Positions 48,491-60,314 are shown, numbered from the stretch's first letter. The stretch is DNA of 64,000 nucleotides from Leptodactylus fallax (GCA_947044405.1 CAMRHE010000651.1:62001-126000), one strand, 5' to 3'. A program made the numbers and translations. Notes: generated by a model not told the origin, from the sequence alone.

Positions 48491-49134
48491 CATATTTGTG
48501 CTGCTCCATCTTCAGGGTTCGCCGTGTTCGGCTGGCACGGCGCAGTCTCTGTTGGGTTTATTTGCCGTCTTTTCGCCTGTTATCTCGTCTTTTACTGTTC
48601 GCTGTAAATGATGCTGAGATATGAGAGGCGATGAAGCGTCTTCCGTCATTCCGTGTCACAACCGCCTGTTTCACTAGGCCCTGAGGAGCCGTATTATGCA
48701 TAGCGGAGAAGTCTTTGCTGCACTGGGGGGGGGCGCCGGAGTTCAACCCCAGAGACTAATTGTATCTGCAGAAGTCACATTAAATTCCCGCAACCCGGAG
48801 CAGCGGCCAGAGCGACCGTCCTCAGACGTCTCGCCCTCCACGTGCTGCAATTTGGTTCTGAGTCGAATCTTATTGCTGTAATGGTCAGAAAGATTTCCCA
48901 GATCTCGGGGAATTGAGCCCTGCTCTACATGACGGCTGTCTCCGTGCTGACAGGACACGAGGGGCAGCGCTCCCTACACGGCCGCTCCGAGACAGCGTGA
49001 AATGATTGTTGTCTACCGTACAAAAAGCAGGAGCAAGAAAAATCTCAACGTCTCCGGTAATGAGAGTCAGACAGGGATGAGAGCGCTAATCCGACAGCAA
49101 GCCGGCTAACAAGGAGCGGCTGAAGGTTAAAGGG
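48491..49134. other. Single-copy intergenic sequence
   Basis: CpG-containing sequence with a run of 9-10 G residues near 48725. Short frames on both strands have no recognisable domain. No gene is supported. Confidence 0.5.
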
Positions 49135-49735
49135 GACCACAAAGATCTCAGACCGCCTCACCCAGGAGCCCACAAAGATCACTGCACCCCCAGAGGAGTC
49201 CCCAAAGAACATTGCAGCCCCCCCCCCCCCTCAAGACGTGCCCAAAGATCACTGCACCCCAAAATAATTCCCCAAAGAACCCGAGAGACCCGAAAGATCA
49301 CAACACCCCAGAGGAGTCTGAAAAGATTACTGCAGCCCCCCTAGGAGCCCCCAAAGATCATTGCAGCCCCCACAGATCACAGCACCCCCAGATGAGCCAC
49401 AAAATATCACTGCGTCCCCCATAGAAGCCCCAAAGATCACAGAATCCCCTCCACAGAGGAGCCCAAAAAGATAACTGTAGCCCCGACAGATCACAGCACC
49501 CCCAACAATGCCCCAAAACATCACTGCAGCCCTCCCCAGGAGCCCCCAAAGATCAGTGGAGCCTCGAAAGATCACTGCAGCCCCCACAGATCACAGCACC
49601 TCCAATGAAACCCCAAAACATCACTGCAGACCACCCAGGAGCCTCAAAAGATCACAGCTCCCCCAGAGGAGCCCCTAAATATAACCACCACCCACTTCAA
49701 GATGCCCACAAAGATCACCCCTAGAGCTGCCACAA
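49135..49735. repeat. Degenerate C-rich tandem repeat (AAAGATCACTGCAGCCCCC type)
   Basis: Short blocks such as AAAGATCACTGCAGCCCCC, CAGATCACAGCACCCCCA and GAGGAGCCCCCAAAGATCAC recur about every 20-40 bp in imperfect order. The plus strand is C- and A-rich with few T. A 13-base C run lies at 49218-49230. Open frames on both strands (for example a glycine- and tryptophan-rich one on minus) follow from this composition. Confidence 0.8.
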
Positions 49736-50162
49736 TCTATCTGCCTGGGTCTATGACTTTTGGTTTTGCTCATCCTGAGCTTCCAGGTTCATAAGCAAAA
49801 TGACAGAACTACAGTGAAGACTGACACTCCCATAGGCCGGGTCGTAGAGTAGATGAATATCTTTCCACAGACGTATCAGCCATTCAGGGCAATAGATTTA
49901 GCGCTGTCATGGCAGACTACAGTGGTTATCCCCAACCACAGTCGCGATCACACACTCCGATGACATTGTGAAGACGAGTGACTAAAGGTCGTGATAACCG
50001 TGTTATGAGCCGCAGTGCCGGGGGCATCACCTGACAGCGGGCACACCCTGCACTAGTCCCTACAGTCCGCCAACATTATCTGCCGAATCTGACTGCAAGC
50101 GGGATCACTGCAACATCAAAAACCTCAGTAGCTGAAAACCTGTCCTGACCAAAGACTTTTCA

Positions 50163-50307
50163 CAGCTGAGGGTTTGTTACATTGTATCCAGTCTGTCATG
50201 TGAACATCAGACTCCAGACTGATACAATGTATCGGTGCAGGTAACACATAAACTTTCATGGCAGGAGAGATTTCTGCTGCACAACTTCTTATATTGTAAC
50301 AAACCCT
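50163..50307. mobile_element. Small inverted-repeat element, CAGCTGAGG family, copy 4
   Basis: Left arm CAGCTGAGGGTTTGTTACAT then TGTATCCAGTCTG. An inner inverted block CCAGACTGATACAATGTAT lies at about 50214. The outer right arm is TATTGTAACAAACCCTA. It lies only eight bases from the next element. Confidence 0.55.
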
Positions 50308-50315
50308 AAACTGCA

Positions 50316-50529
50316 TTAAAGGGATTGTCCTGCTATATACAGTATAAAATAAGTGTGCGATGGAAGACAGGTGCCCATAACCTCAAGTGCTGCATGTGAC
50401 TAGAGCACTCGAGGGAGCCTGCAACCCTAATTCGCCTGATCATAAGAGGCCCCACTAGTGGGCCCCCAAGAGTCAGACACTTATCTCCTCCCCAGTGGGT
50501 AAGTCTCTATAGTGGGACAATCCCTTTAA
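50316..50529. mobile_element. Short inverted-repeat element with TTAA flanks, possibly piggyBac-type MITE
   Basis: The left end is TTAAAGGGATTGTCCTGCTA and the right end, read inward, is TTAAAGGGATTGTCCCACTA. TTAA sits at both edges (50316-50319 and 50526-50529), which is the target duplication of piggyBac elements, though here it may also be part of the inverted repeat. The 214-bp body is non-coding. Confidence 0.6.
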
Positions 50530-50790
50530 GTATTACTGTAGGTCAGGACAGGCTACATAGGTGACAAGTAACAAGTGCAGAAGGAGAACGGTATATTAGT
50601 AGTATTGAGACTGTCCATGTGGTGGCGCTGTAAAAGGGAGGAGAGGAGTGTGCTGATCTTCTATATATTAGTGATTCACACTCTGGGCACATTATTACTA
50701 TGCAGGGCTCCTCTAGTCATACAGCAGGATATGTACAGAGCAGCTTTTCCGCCCCCGTGCTTTACCTGACAGCACGATTACATGCACATG

Positions 50791-50832
<42 letters not shown>
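50791..50832. repeat. (AT)n(AC)n microsatellite
   Basis: A run of AT dinucleotides (about 13) passes directly into a run of AC dinucleotides (about 8). Confidence 0.97.
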
Positions 50833-50833
<1 letters not shown>

Positions 50834-51081
50834 TGTACATAGTTTCCACATTGTAAGCTGCCGTCACTACGAGACCATCTGGATAGAAAATATTAATTAG
50901 CACAGACGACCTTCAGCAGCCGAACCCGGTCCAATATCTGAGACTGCTGCATCTTCCATGATGTCAGTAATGTAAATAGTATGGGGGGGAGGGGAGGTCA
51001 CTCTAGAAAAGACTCCTTGGTGCCAGTTAAAGGGGAAACATTGCCATGTGTAATACTGGCAGGGGTGTTATTGGGTCCTTA

Positions 51082-51241
51082 GGGCAAATTCACAATGTGC
51101 AGATTTGATGCTGTCTTTGATTTTACAGGTGAACAATGTAAAATAAATGTGCTTCACCTATAAAATTAAGAAACTGCATAAACAGTATTAGCTTCATGCA
51201 GTTTTTCAGATGCACCTTTAATTGCACCGTGTGAATGCGCC
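51082..51241. mobile_element. MITE with TTA duplication, PIF/Harbinger-like (first of a tandem pair)
   Basis: The left end is GGGCAAATTCACAATGTGCA and the right end, read inward, is GGCGCATTCACACGGTGCAA. TTA flanks both ends (51079-51081 and 51242-51244). The centre holds matching AACTGCATAAAC and GCAGTTTTTC type words. It is non-coding and 160 bp long. The type of duplication fits PIF/Harbinger. Confidence 0.6.
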
Positions 51242-51244
51242 TTA

Positions 51245-51441
51245 AGGCGAACGCCGCACACGGCAGAAAAGATGCAAAAGTTATTTTGATGTTTTTGAAC
51301 CAAAGCCAGGAGTGGATTTAGTGTTGGGGAGAAGTCGGCGTCCCTTAGTTATAGTTCACATTCCACACTAGGCTTTGGCTCAAAAAAACTGCAAAATCTG
51401 CACCAAGAAACGCAGCTTTTCTGCAATGTGTGGCCACAGCC
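51245..51441. mobile_element. MITE with TTA duplication, PIF/Harbinger-like (second of a tandem pair)
   Basis: The left end is AGGCGAACGCCGCACACGGC then AGAAAAGATGC. The right end, read inward, is GGCTGTGGCCACACATTGCA then GAAAAGCTGC. TTA lies at 51242-51244 and 51442-51444. An inner inverted pair, ACCAAAGCCAGGAGTGGA and TCCACACTAGGCTTTGGCT, extends the fold. It shares its left TTA with the element before it. Confidence 0.65.
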
Positions 51442-51609
51442 TTAGACTCCAAGGCCTGCTGCAAACCCACAAAGAACATTAAAATCTTTGGCTTGGAGAC
51501 ATTTCCTGGACAATTTCACAATTTCTTTCCATCCAGAGAGATTTGGCAGGACTTGTGGATGTCCGTCAGATGCTCCTGAGTTTTGTGCGGGGTCACTGGG
51601 TGCAGGTAA

Positions 51610-51901
51610 GGCCGGCTGCAGATGATGCAGATGCTGCACACGGGGGACACGCGGATGTCTCTGTGTGCGGCCCGTGCACGCGCCGTGCTTCTGCGGCTCC
51701 TTTCATTAAATGAATAGGAACCCCTGAAGCACGGGCCGCAAAATAGGTCAGGAATAGGACCTGTTCTATCTGATGCAGCCCGGACTGTCGGCCCGCACAT
51801 GGGACCGTGAAATTCACAGTCATGTCTACGGGCCAAAGAAAAGAATGGGTCAGTGTGCTCTCCGTGAAATACACCGCACCACGGTCATCTGCAAGGGGCC
51901 C
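51610..51901. mobile_element. Worn MITE, PIF/Harbinger-like
   Basis: The left end is GGCCGGCTGCAGATGATGCA and the right end, read inward, is GGGCCCCTTGCAGATGACCG. TAA precedes it and TAG follows it, close to a TWA duplication with one change. The interior has GTGCGGCCCGTGCACGC opposite GCACGGGCCGCA. Long overlapping minus-strand frames here reflect GC-rich DNA. Confidence 0.45.
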
Positions 51902-52144
51902 TAGTGGCTGAGAACTACATGGAATAGATCTATAGCGCTGAGAAAAGACGTCCTATTAGATCTAATCGACTGCAAAGTGATAGAGATCTGCAGCAGTGTA
52001 CACTGACACAGCCGCTCAGCACCCAGAGAGGCGCCCACCATGATGAAGCCTACAGCCTGTCTGGTGACAGACCAAAAATATAGAGAGACCCCTCCATTCC
52101 CCAACTGTATACAGCACAGGTAAGTATATACCCCTAAGACAGAG

Positions 52145-53490
52145 ACAAAGAGGAAAAAGAGGTATATCTGGAGAGCAGTGATGTCACCTCCTGTATAATA
52201 TAACATATATCTGGAGAGGGGTGATGTCACCTCCTGTATAATATAACATATATCTGGAGAGCAGTGATGTCACCTCCTGTATAATATAACATATATCTGG
52301 AGAGCGGTGATGTCACCTCCTGTATAATATAACATATATCTGGAGAGGGGTGATGTCACCTCCTGTATAATATAACATATATCTGGAGATTGGTGATGTC
52401 ACCTCCTGTATAATATAACATATATAAGGAGAGCAGTGGTGTCACTTCCTGTATAATATAACATATATCTGGAGAGGGGTGATGTCACCTCCTGTATAAT
52501 ATAACATATATCTGGAGAGCAGTGATGTCACCTCCTGTATAATATAACATATATCTGGAGAGGGGTGATGTCACCTCCTGTATAATATAACATATATCTG
52601 GAGAGCGGTGATGTCACCTCCTGTATAATATAACATATATCTGGAGAGGGGGTGATGTCACCTCCTGTATAATATAACATATATCTGGAGAGGGGTGATG
52701 TCACCTCCTGTATAATATAACATATATCTGGAGAGGGGTGATGTCACCTCCTGTATAATATAACATATATCTGGAGAGGGGGTGATGTCACCTCCTGTAT
52801 AATATAACATATATAAGGAGAGCAGTGGTGTCACTTCCTGTATAATATCACTGATATCTGGAGAGTGATGATGTCACCTCCTGTATAATATAACATATAG
52901 CTGGAGAGTGATGATGTCACCTCCTGTATAATATAACATATATCTGGAGAGGGGTGATGTTACCTCCTGTATTATATAACATATCTGGAGAGCAGTGATG
53001 TCACTTCCTGTATAATATCACTGATATCTGGAGAGTGATGATGTCACCTCCTGTATAATATAACATATATAAGGAGAGCAGTGATGTCACTTCCTGTATA
53101 ATATCACTGATATCTGGAGAGTGATGATGTCACTTCCTGTATAATATAACATATATCTGGAGAGCGCTGATGATGTCACTTCCTGTATAATATCACTGAT
53201 ATCTGGAGAGTGGTGATGATGTCGTCTCCTGTATAATATAACATATAACTGGAGAGTGATGATGTCACTTCCTGTATAATATAACATGTATCAGTAGAAC
53301 GCTGATGTTCCCTCTTGTATAATATTCGTCATATCTAAAGAGCGCTGATGATGTCACTTCCTGTATAATATCACTGATATCTGGAGTGTGGTGATGACGT
53401 CGCCTCCTGTATAATATAACATATATCAGTAGAACGCTGATGTCCCCTCTTGTATAATATTCGTCATATCTAGAGAGTGCTGATGTCACT
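52145..53490. repeat. Minisatellite, 43-bp unit, about 30 copies
   Basis: The unit is TATCTGGAGAGGGGTGATGT then CACCTCCTGTATAATATAAC and ATA. The left two thirds are uniform at 43-44 bp. From about 52830 rightwards units diverge (CACTGATATCTGGAGAGTGA, AAGGAGAGCAGTG, CAGTAGAACGCTG) and lengthen. The array therefore has a young left part and an old right part. Confidence 0.95.
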
Positions 53491-53996
53491 ACTGAGTTCT
53501 TGTCGCTACATGAGGTCAAAGACTCTGTTGATTTCATATTAAGGCTCTGTGTACCTCAAGGGCTGTACAGAGCATTCTCCTCTCCTGAAGTGCTCTGTGC
53601 TGCGGCGACACTTTTCACACTATGACTGACTACAGGCTTTCTCAATGAGCCAGTGTATAGAGCAGATAAAGAAATGAAAAATGGTACAAGGGACATGAAG
53701 CTGAGATAGCGGCTGATCTTCTGTACGCCGCCGCCGCTATAGTCGCTGAGCCAGAACATTTGTTGTCGGAAATGTAATCAGCGACATCAGCGCCGATAAT
53801 GTGCACAATCTGATTACAAGCCGCAATAACCGAGTCTACAACCAAGTCCGTCCAATAACAGGAGCATCGATCTCAGCGGCTGCACGTTACTGGGAATTGG
53901 TGGCCAGCTAGTGGCCCGGGGGCAGAAGACGCTGCACTCAGTAACCCCTTCCCTGCAGTAGTCCTCTCCTTGCAGATAGCTACAATATACAGTTTG

Positions 53997-54104
53997 GTCA
54001 CCCAGCCTTCCCGAGACCCTGAATGGTAAAATCTGTCATTTTCTATAGCAATACCATGATGCTAGGTAGAAAGGTCATTCAGGGCCCAGGGAAAGCTGGG
54101 TGAC
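53997..54104. mobile_element. Foldback element or hairpin, GTCACCCAGC ends
   Basis: The left arm GTCACCCAGCCTTCCCGAGA plus CCCTGAATG and the right arm, read inward, GTCACCCAGCTTTCCCTGGG plus CCCTGAATG match at 25 of 29 positions. The loop is about 50 bp. Related arm fragments with a nearby ATGGCTGCC motif occur near 3926 and 45881, so it is probably a dispersed element. Confidence 0.55.
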
Positions 54105-54783
54105 TACCTGTGCGTGAGCTGTTACAGCAGCCATATTGGTTACCACCCAGATATCCCAGAAACAGATCAAAGTTGAGCGAAAACCAGACGGCCAGTCTGA
54201 GGAGTGTTTCAGTATTAAGGGGGACTGAGGTGAAGTCTTCTTACCACCGTCACCTCGCTGTGTTTTACGTAGCGATAAAATCGCCTCTGCGGAAATTATT
54301 GCGTTTTAGTCACCGGCTTATAAACTCCGGTCTGAATTATTTGGAAATCTCCCATTACAGTCCAGTCAAGCAGACAAGGAGGGGGAGGGAACGGGGGAAA
54401 CCTTAACGAATTCTGCAATTAAAAGCCACTGATTGGTATAAGATGGAGGACGGTGACAGCAATTTCTGCCGCCGTTTTATGCACCGCCATTTGTATTAGT
54501 CTGCTTATTTAACAACTCAATCTCACGGGCAATTGAGTAAAATCCAGAGAGGGCGTCTGATCTGTTCCACCCTATTAGGTTTCTCTTTGTTGGGAGACAG
54601 GTCGCGTCCTTGCTCATCCTGGTACTTCCTGATGCATGTGGAAGAGATGGCGACTTGATAAGGAGGAGCTGAAGGGTAAAACTCTGTACAGTAACCCCAC
54701 AGTCAGCTGTAACGTGTACAATCAGGGCAAAGCACAGAATGGCGCAGTCAGAAGACGCCCCTGCTGTATACAATGGGGACCTG

Positions 54784-54920
54784 CAATGTGGAGGACTAAG
54801 CTGGTGACACTAGGCAGGTAAAGGGATGCCTAGGCTGATTACAATGTGGAGGACTAAGCTGGTGACACTAGGCAGGTAAAGGGATGCCTAGGCTGATTAC
54901 AATGTAGAGGACTGAGCTGG
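54784..54920. repeat. 58-bp tandem duplication, 2.3 copies
   Basis: CAATGTGGAGGACTAAGCTG followed by GTGACACTAGGCAGGTAAAG starts at 54784 and again at 54842 with no difference that I can see. A third start at 54900 (CAATGTAGAGGACTGAGCTG) diverges and stops. This is a young minisatellite seed. Confidence 0.9.
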
Positions 54921-55599
54921 AGACGGCTCTAGGCTCACCGCACAGCAGGCCCAAGGAGCTGCAGAGCTTCGGTGGATCGGCCAGCGATCTGTATGTTCCC
55001 GAGTAATGAACAGATCATAGGTCCTTCCTCTGACATCCATCACCCTGCGCTGATCTGACCCCATAACCTATGCTGCAGCGTGGCTCCCCGCCAGACTCAG
55101 ACCTCCAGCTTTTCCCACATTATAATGTGACACTGTAACGAGGTCTTCTCCTCCGCCTCTTCCACAATTAATGTGCGATCTGCAGGGATTTCAGCTGCGC
55201 TAACGTTAAACTGTCCTGAGAGCTGCGAATCCTCCTGACGTATTGGGGGCGATTTCTAATCAGCGACTTTCTGACTGACAAATACGATAAAGATGTGATG
55301 ACGGGAATTTTCTGGATGAGCAGCACGTTCATTCACAGCAGGACCTCGGACTGGTGAATGATATCTAAATATATGTATATTCAGTCTACAGGAGCAGAAA
55401 TATCTCTACACTGACACAATGTAACAAATATACCTCCACTTTGGTTACATCTATACAGTACATTGTGAATGGGCAGTTGGGTTCTGAGATTCCAGTCTGA
55501 CTACTTGTCCAGACCTTTGTTGCCTGTGCAGACAGGTTGTCAGACTGTCTCATATGTCTCTGAAGTGCCGCTGAAGATAACATCACTGCCCTAAGTGAC

Positions 55600-56115
55600 A
55601 AGCAGTGCAATGCTATATCTATACAATGGCTAGATGCAGTTATACAGCTCCCCTAACCCTCACTGCCTGTCTACAGTATGTGTGCAGAATCTCCAGTGTA
55701 GCCTGTCATATTAAACTGTTCTCCTCTAACCCTGACTACCTGTCTATACTATCTGTGTGCAGAATTGGCAGTGTATTTTATGAGATGTAATTTCACACTT
55801 CTCTTCTAACTCACACTGCCTGACTATGCTGTATGCAGAACCTCCAGTGTATATTGTGAGATGTTACACTGTAGGCAGAATTTCCAGTGTATCCTATAAG
55901 ATGTGGCATCACATTGCTCTCTTCTGACCCTCACTGCCTGTTCATGCTATCCCCATATACGCTGTATGCAGAATTTCCAGCGTATTCTATAATATGCAGC
56001 TTCACATTGCTCCGCTGACTTACCCTGCCTGTCTATACCATCTGTGTGCAGACTCTCCAGTGTATTCTATCAGATGCAGCATCACACTGCTCTCACCTGA
56101 CTACCCTGCAGTGCA
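55600..56115. repeat. Degenerate tandem repeat, ~70-90-bp unit, about 5-6 copies
   Basis: Words such as TGTGTGCAGAATCTCCAGTG, CACTGCCTGTCTA, CTCTTCTAACCCTCACTGCC and ATTCTATAAGATG recur in the same order five or six times with many changes and variable spacing. It appears to be an old array. Confidence 0.75.
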
Positions 56116-57273
56116 GTGTAATGAACTGAAGACAAGATGTGAAATATAGGACAATTATATCTGAGGTTACCAAGATGGCAGACAACCCATCAGCTTAGAC
56201 AGGTATACACAAGGCGGACTTCAGAGCCTCTACATTATTTTGTAGACTATGTGGCACAATACATTTTTCGGAATACTTCTTTAAGGTCTTAGTACCTGTG
56301 GTGAGCACATAGCATTGTGGGGGACACAATCTAGTCTGATATACAAAAAAGTATGCATGCCTAGAGCAATGGATTGTGAGAGCGCAGCCTCAGCTATGTG
56401 GGTAGGGTTGCTCTGGATGACAAAGAGAATAGTGACAGCAGCTCTGGATGTGACTGGAGTACATAACATGATATAACTCCAGAGCAGAGACTGAACCCCA
56501 TTTGCATACAGATACCTGCATACTTAGCATTAGTATACAGACTGTGATTTATAGGTCAGGTTGTGTTGTGCCCGCCCTTGGCATCAGTCCTGGGTTGCAC
56601 CGTGCGGCCCTGTATAATGGTTCTGTCCTCTCCGTTTTGTAGGACTAAGCACAGAAAGTCGCTGAGGTAATTATCCTGCAAATGTTTTAGCCAGGAAAGT
56701 CATTTAGCCAAGAGCCAGAGTGCGGAGTGTGCCCCCCTCGTCCCCGGTGGCAGCCGCCATGGACAAAGCTGTGTGTTGTAATGCAGCTGCGGAGCCCCTT
56801 GCAGAGCCTGCGGGCAGCAGAAGCTCATCACAGTGATGGGGCACCAGCCTCTTGCTGCCATCAATCCTTCTTATTTAGTGCCCCGGAAATAGCCTAAACC
56901 CAGTAACAGTCGGCCAGGGAGACGCAAGGTCCTAAGAACTGGGGGGTGCCCGGAGTCTTCACATCTCCATCAGCCCCTCTATGTTACAGGAGATATTTGT
57001 GATCCTGCTGAGAATTGCTAGGCGTTCTGTATAGAATATTGATGGGCGGCCCTGGTGCCTGGCGAGAGTTGCAACACTTGTATTACCAGCCTTACAATGC
57101 TCGGAGTGCATATCATCATGTGCCAGCCAGAAATGTGTAAACGCTAAGAAACAGGAGAAGAAAGCGGGAAAGAAGTCTCAGCAAAGGGGCAGCACCCAGA
57201 ACACATCCCTGCACCTGTGCGTCCAGAGACCGTGACCCCAAATTATACCCTCTGTCCAGTGAAAATATCAAAA
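56116..57273. other. Single-copy intergenic sequence
   Basis: A GCAGCTCTGGATGTGACTGG fragment of the dispersed family lies near 56439. The segment 56560-57050 is non-repetitive, with AATTATCCTGCAAATG-type words beside a GC-rich block. That block contains GCCGCCATGG at 56753-56762. No gene is supported. Confidence 0.5.
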
Positions 57274-60200
57274 GTAGCCTAGCCATGGTGCAGGATGTGT
57301 ACACAATACATATGAAGCCTAACCATGGTGCAGGATGTGTACACAATACATATGAAGCCTAACCATGGTGCAGGATGTGTACACGACACATATAAAGCCT
57401 AACCATGGTGCAGGATGTGTACACGACACATATAAAGCCTAACCATGGTGCAGGATGCGTACACGATACATATAAAGCCTAGCCATGGTGCAGGATGCGT
57501 ACACGATACATATGAAGCTTAGCCATGGTGCAGGATGCGTACACGATACATATGAAGCTTAGCCATGGTGCAGGATGCGTACACGATACATATGAAGCTT
57601 AGCCATGGTGCAGGATGCGTACACGATACATATAAAGCCTAGCCATGGTGCAGGATGTGTACACGATACATATAAAGCCTAGCCATGGTGCAGGATGCGT
57701 ACACGATACATATAAAGCCTAGCCATGGTGCAGGATGCGTACACGATACATATAAAGCCTAGCCATGGTGCAGGATGCGTACACGATACATATGAAGCTT
57801 AGCCATGGTGCAGGATGCGTACACGATACATATGAAGCTTAGCCATGGTGCAGGATGCGTACACGATACATATGAAGCTTAGCCATGGTGCAGGATGCGT
57901 ACACGATACATATGAAGCTTAGCCATGGTGCAGGATGCGTACACGATACATATAAAGCCTAGCCATGGTGCAGGATATGTACACGATACATATAAAGCCT
58001 AGCCATGGTGCAGGATGCGTACACGATACATATGAAGCTTAGCCATGGTGCAGGATGCGTACACGATACATATAAAGCCTAGCCATGGTGCAGGATGTGT
58101 ACACGATACATATGAAGCTTAGCCATGGTGCAGGATGCGTACACGACACATATGAAGCTTAGCCATGGTGCAGGATGCGTACACGACACATATGAAGCCT
58201 AACCATGGTGCAGGATGCGTACACGATACATATAAAGCCTAACCATGGTGCAGGATGCGTACACGATACATATGAAGCCTAGCCATGGTGCAGGATGCGT
58301 ACACGACACATATGAAGCTTAGCCATGGTGCAGGATGTGTACACGATACATATGAAGCTTAGCCATGGTGCAGGATGCGTACACGACACATATGAAGCTT
58401 AGCCATGGTGCAGGATGCGTACACGATACATATAAAGCCTAGCCATGGTGCAGGATGCGTACACGATACATATGAAGCCTAACCATGGTGCAGGATGCGT
58501 ACACGATACATATGAAGCCTAGCCATGGTGCAGGATGTGTACACGATACATATAAAGCCTAGCCATGGTGCAGGATGCGTACACGATACATATGAAGCCT
58601 AACCATGGTGCAGGATGCGTACACGATACATATAAAGCCTAGCCATGGTGCAGGATATGTACACGATACATATAAAGCCTAGCCATGGTGCAGGATGTGT
58701 ACACGACACATATGAAGCTTAGCCATGGTGCAGGATGTGTACACGACACATATGAAGCTTAGCCATGGTGCAGGATGTGTACACGATACATATAAAGCCT
58801 AGCCATGGTGCAGGATGCGTACACGATACATATGAAGCTTAGCCATGGTGCAGGATGTGTACACGACACATATGAAGCTTAGCCATGGTGCAGGATGTGT
58901 ACACGATACATATGAAGCTTAGCCATGGTGCAGGATATGTACACGATACATATAAAGCCTAGCCATGGTGCAGGATGTGTACACGACACATATGAAGCTT
59001 AGCCATGGTGCAGGATGCGTACACGATACATATAAAGCCTAGCCATGGTGCAGGATGCGTACACGATACATATAAAGCCTAGCCATGGTGCAGGATGCGT
59101 ACACGATACATATGAAGCTTAGCCATGGTGCAGGATGCGTACACGATACATATGAAGCTTAGCCATGGTGCAGGATGCGTACACGATACATATGAAGCTT
59201 AGCCATGGTGCAGGATGCGTACACGATACATATAAAGCCTAGCCATGGTGCAGGATATGTACACGATACATATAAAGCCTAGCCATGGTGCAGGATGCGT
59301 ACACGATACATATAAAGCCTAGCCATGGTGCAGGATGCGTACACGATACATATAAAGCCTAGCCATGGTGCAGGATGCGTACACGATACATATAAAGCCT
59401 AGCCATGGTGCAGGATGCGTACACGATACATATAAAGCCTAGCCATGGTGCAGGATGCGTACACGATACATATGAAGCTTAGCCATGGTGCAGGATGCGT
59501 ACACGATACATATGAAGCTTAGCCATGGTGCAGGATGCGTACACGATACATATGAAGCTTAGCCATGGTGCAGGATGCGTACACGATACATATAAAGCCT
59601 AGCCATGGTGCAGGATATGTACACGATACATATAAAGCCTAGTCATGGTGCAGGATGCGTACACGATACATATAAAGCCTAGCCATGGTGCAGGATGCGT
59701 ACACGATACATATAAAGCCTAGCCATGGTGCAGGATGCGTACACGATACATATAAAGCTTAGCCATGGTGCAGGATGCGTACACGATACATATAAAGCCT
59801 AGCCACGGTGCAGGATATGTACACGATACATATAAAGCCTAGCCATGGTGCAGGATATGTACACGATACATATGAAGCTTAGCCATGGTGCAGGATGCGT
59901 ACACGATACATATAAAGCCTAGCCATGGTGCAGGATGCGTACACGATACATATAAAGCCTAGCCATGGTGCAGGATGCGTACACGATACATATAAAGCCT
60001 AGCCATGGTGCAGGAGCGTACACGATACATATAAAGCCTAGCCATGGTGCAGGATGCGTACACGACACATATGAACCTAGCCATGGTGCAGGATGCGACA
60101 CGATACATATAAAGCCTAGCCATGGTGCAGGATGCGTACACGATACATATGAAGCTTAGCCATGGTGCAGGATGCGTACACGATACATATGAAGCTTAGC

Positions 60201-60314
60201 CATGGTGCAGGATGCGTACACGATACATATGAAGCTTAGCCATGGTGCAGGATATGTACACAATACATATGAAGCTTAGCCATGGTGCAGGATGTGTACA
60301 CGACACATATGAAG
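57274..60314. repeat. Minisatellite, exact 40-bp unit, about 76 copies
   Basis: The unit is AGCCATGGTGCAGGATGCGT then ACACGATACATATAAAGCCT. From 57361 to about 60010 (66 units) the 40-bp register never slips. Variation is confined to a few sites: AGCC/AACC, GCGT/GTGT/ATGT, CGATA/CGACA/CAATA, and a block TATGAAGCTT versus TATAAAGCCT, with TATGAAGCCT as a hybrid. Indels appear only near 60015-60110. Blocks of variant order recur, for example near 59100-59280 and 59460-59640, offset 360 bp. The 40-bp period makes frames close quickly, except near the indels. Confidence 0.97.

Larger units (their letters stand above)
49736..52144. other. Intergenic sequence hosting a cluster of short inverted-repeat elements
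   Basis: Between the elements listed separately (50163-50307, 50316-50529, 51082-51241, 51245-51441, 51610-51901) and the microsatellite at 50791-50832, the sequence is single-copy without recognisable genes. At 50575-50900 short frames carry no domain. Confidence 0.5.
53491..55599. other. Mostly single-copy intergenic sequence
   Basis: Besides the hairpin at 53997-54104 and the 58-bp repeat at 54784-54920, no structure is evident. The segment 54410-54640 and the segment 55100-55370 mix AT-rich and CpG-rich words without repeats. Short frames lack domains. Confidence 0.5.

Noticed and set aside
49327..49587. Glycine- and tryptophan-rich minus-strand peptide
   Set aside because: It follows from the C-rich degenerate repeat on the plus strand. 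No domain or conserved start.
51516..51874. Overlapping 93- and 106-codon minus-strand frames
   Set aside because: They lie across a GC-rich MITE-like element and its edge.
57274..60314. Centromeric or telomeric satellite
   Set aside because: The unit is 40 bp, the array is only 3 kb, and no telomere hexamer or CENP-B-like box is seen.
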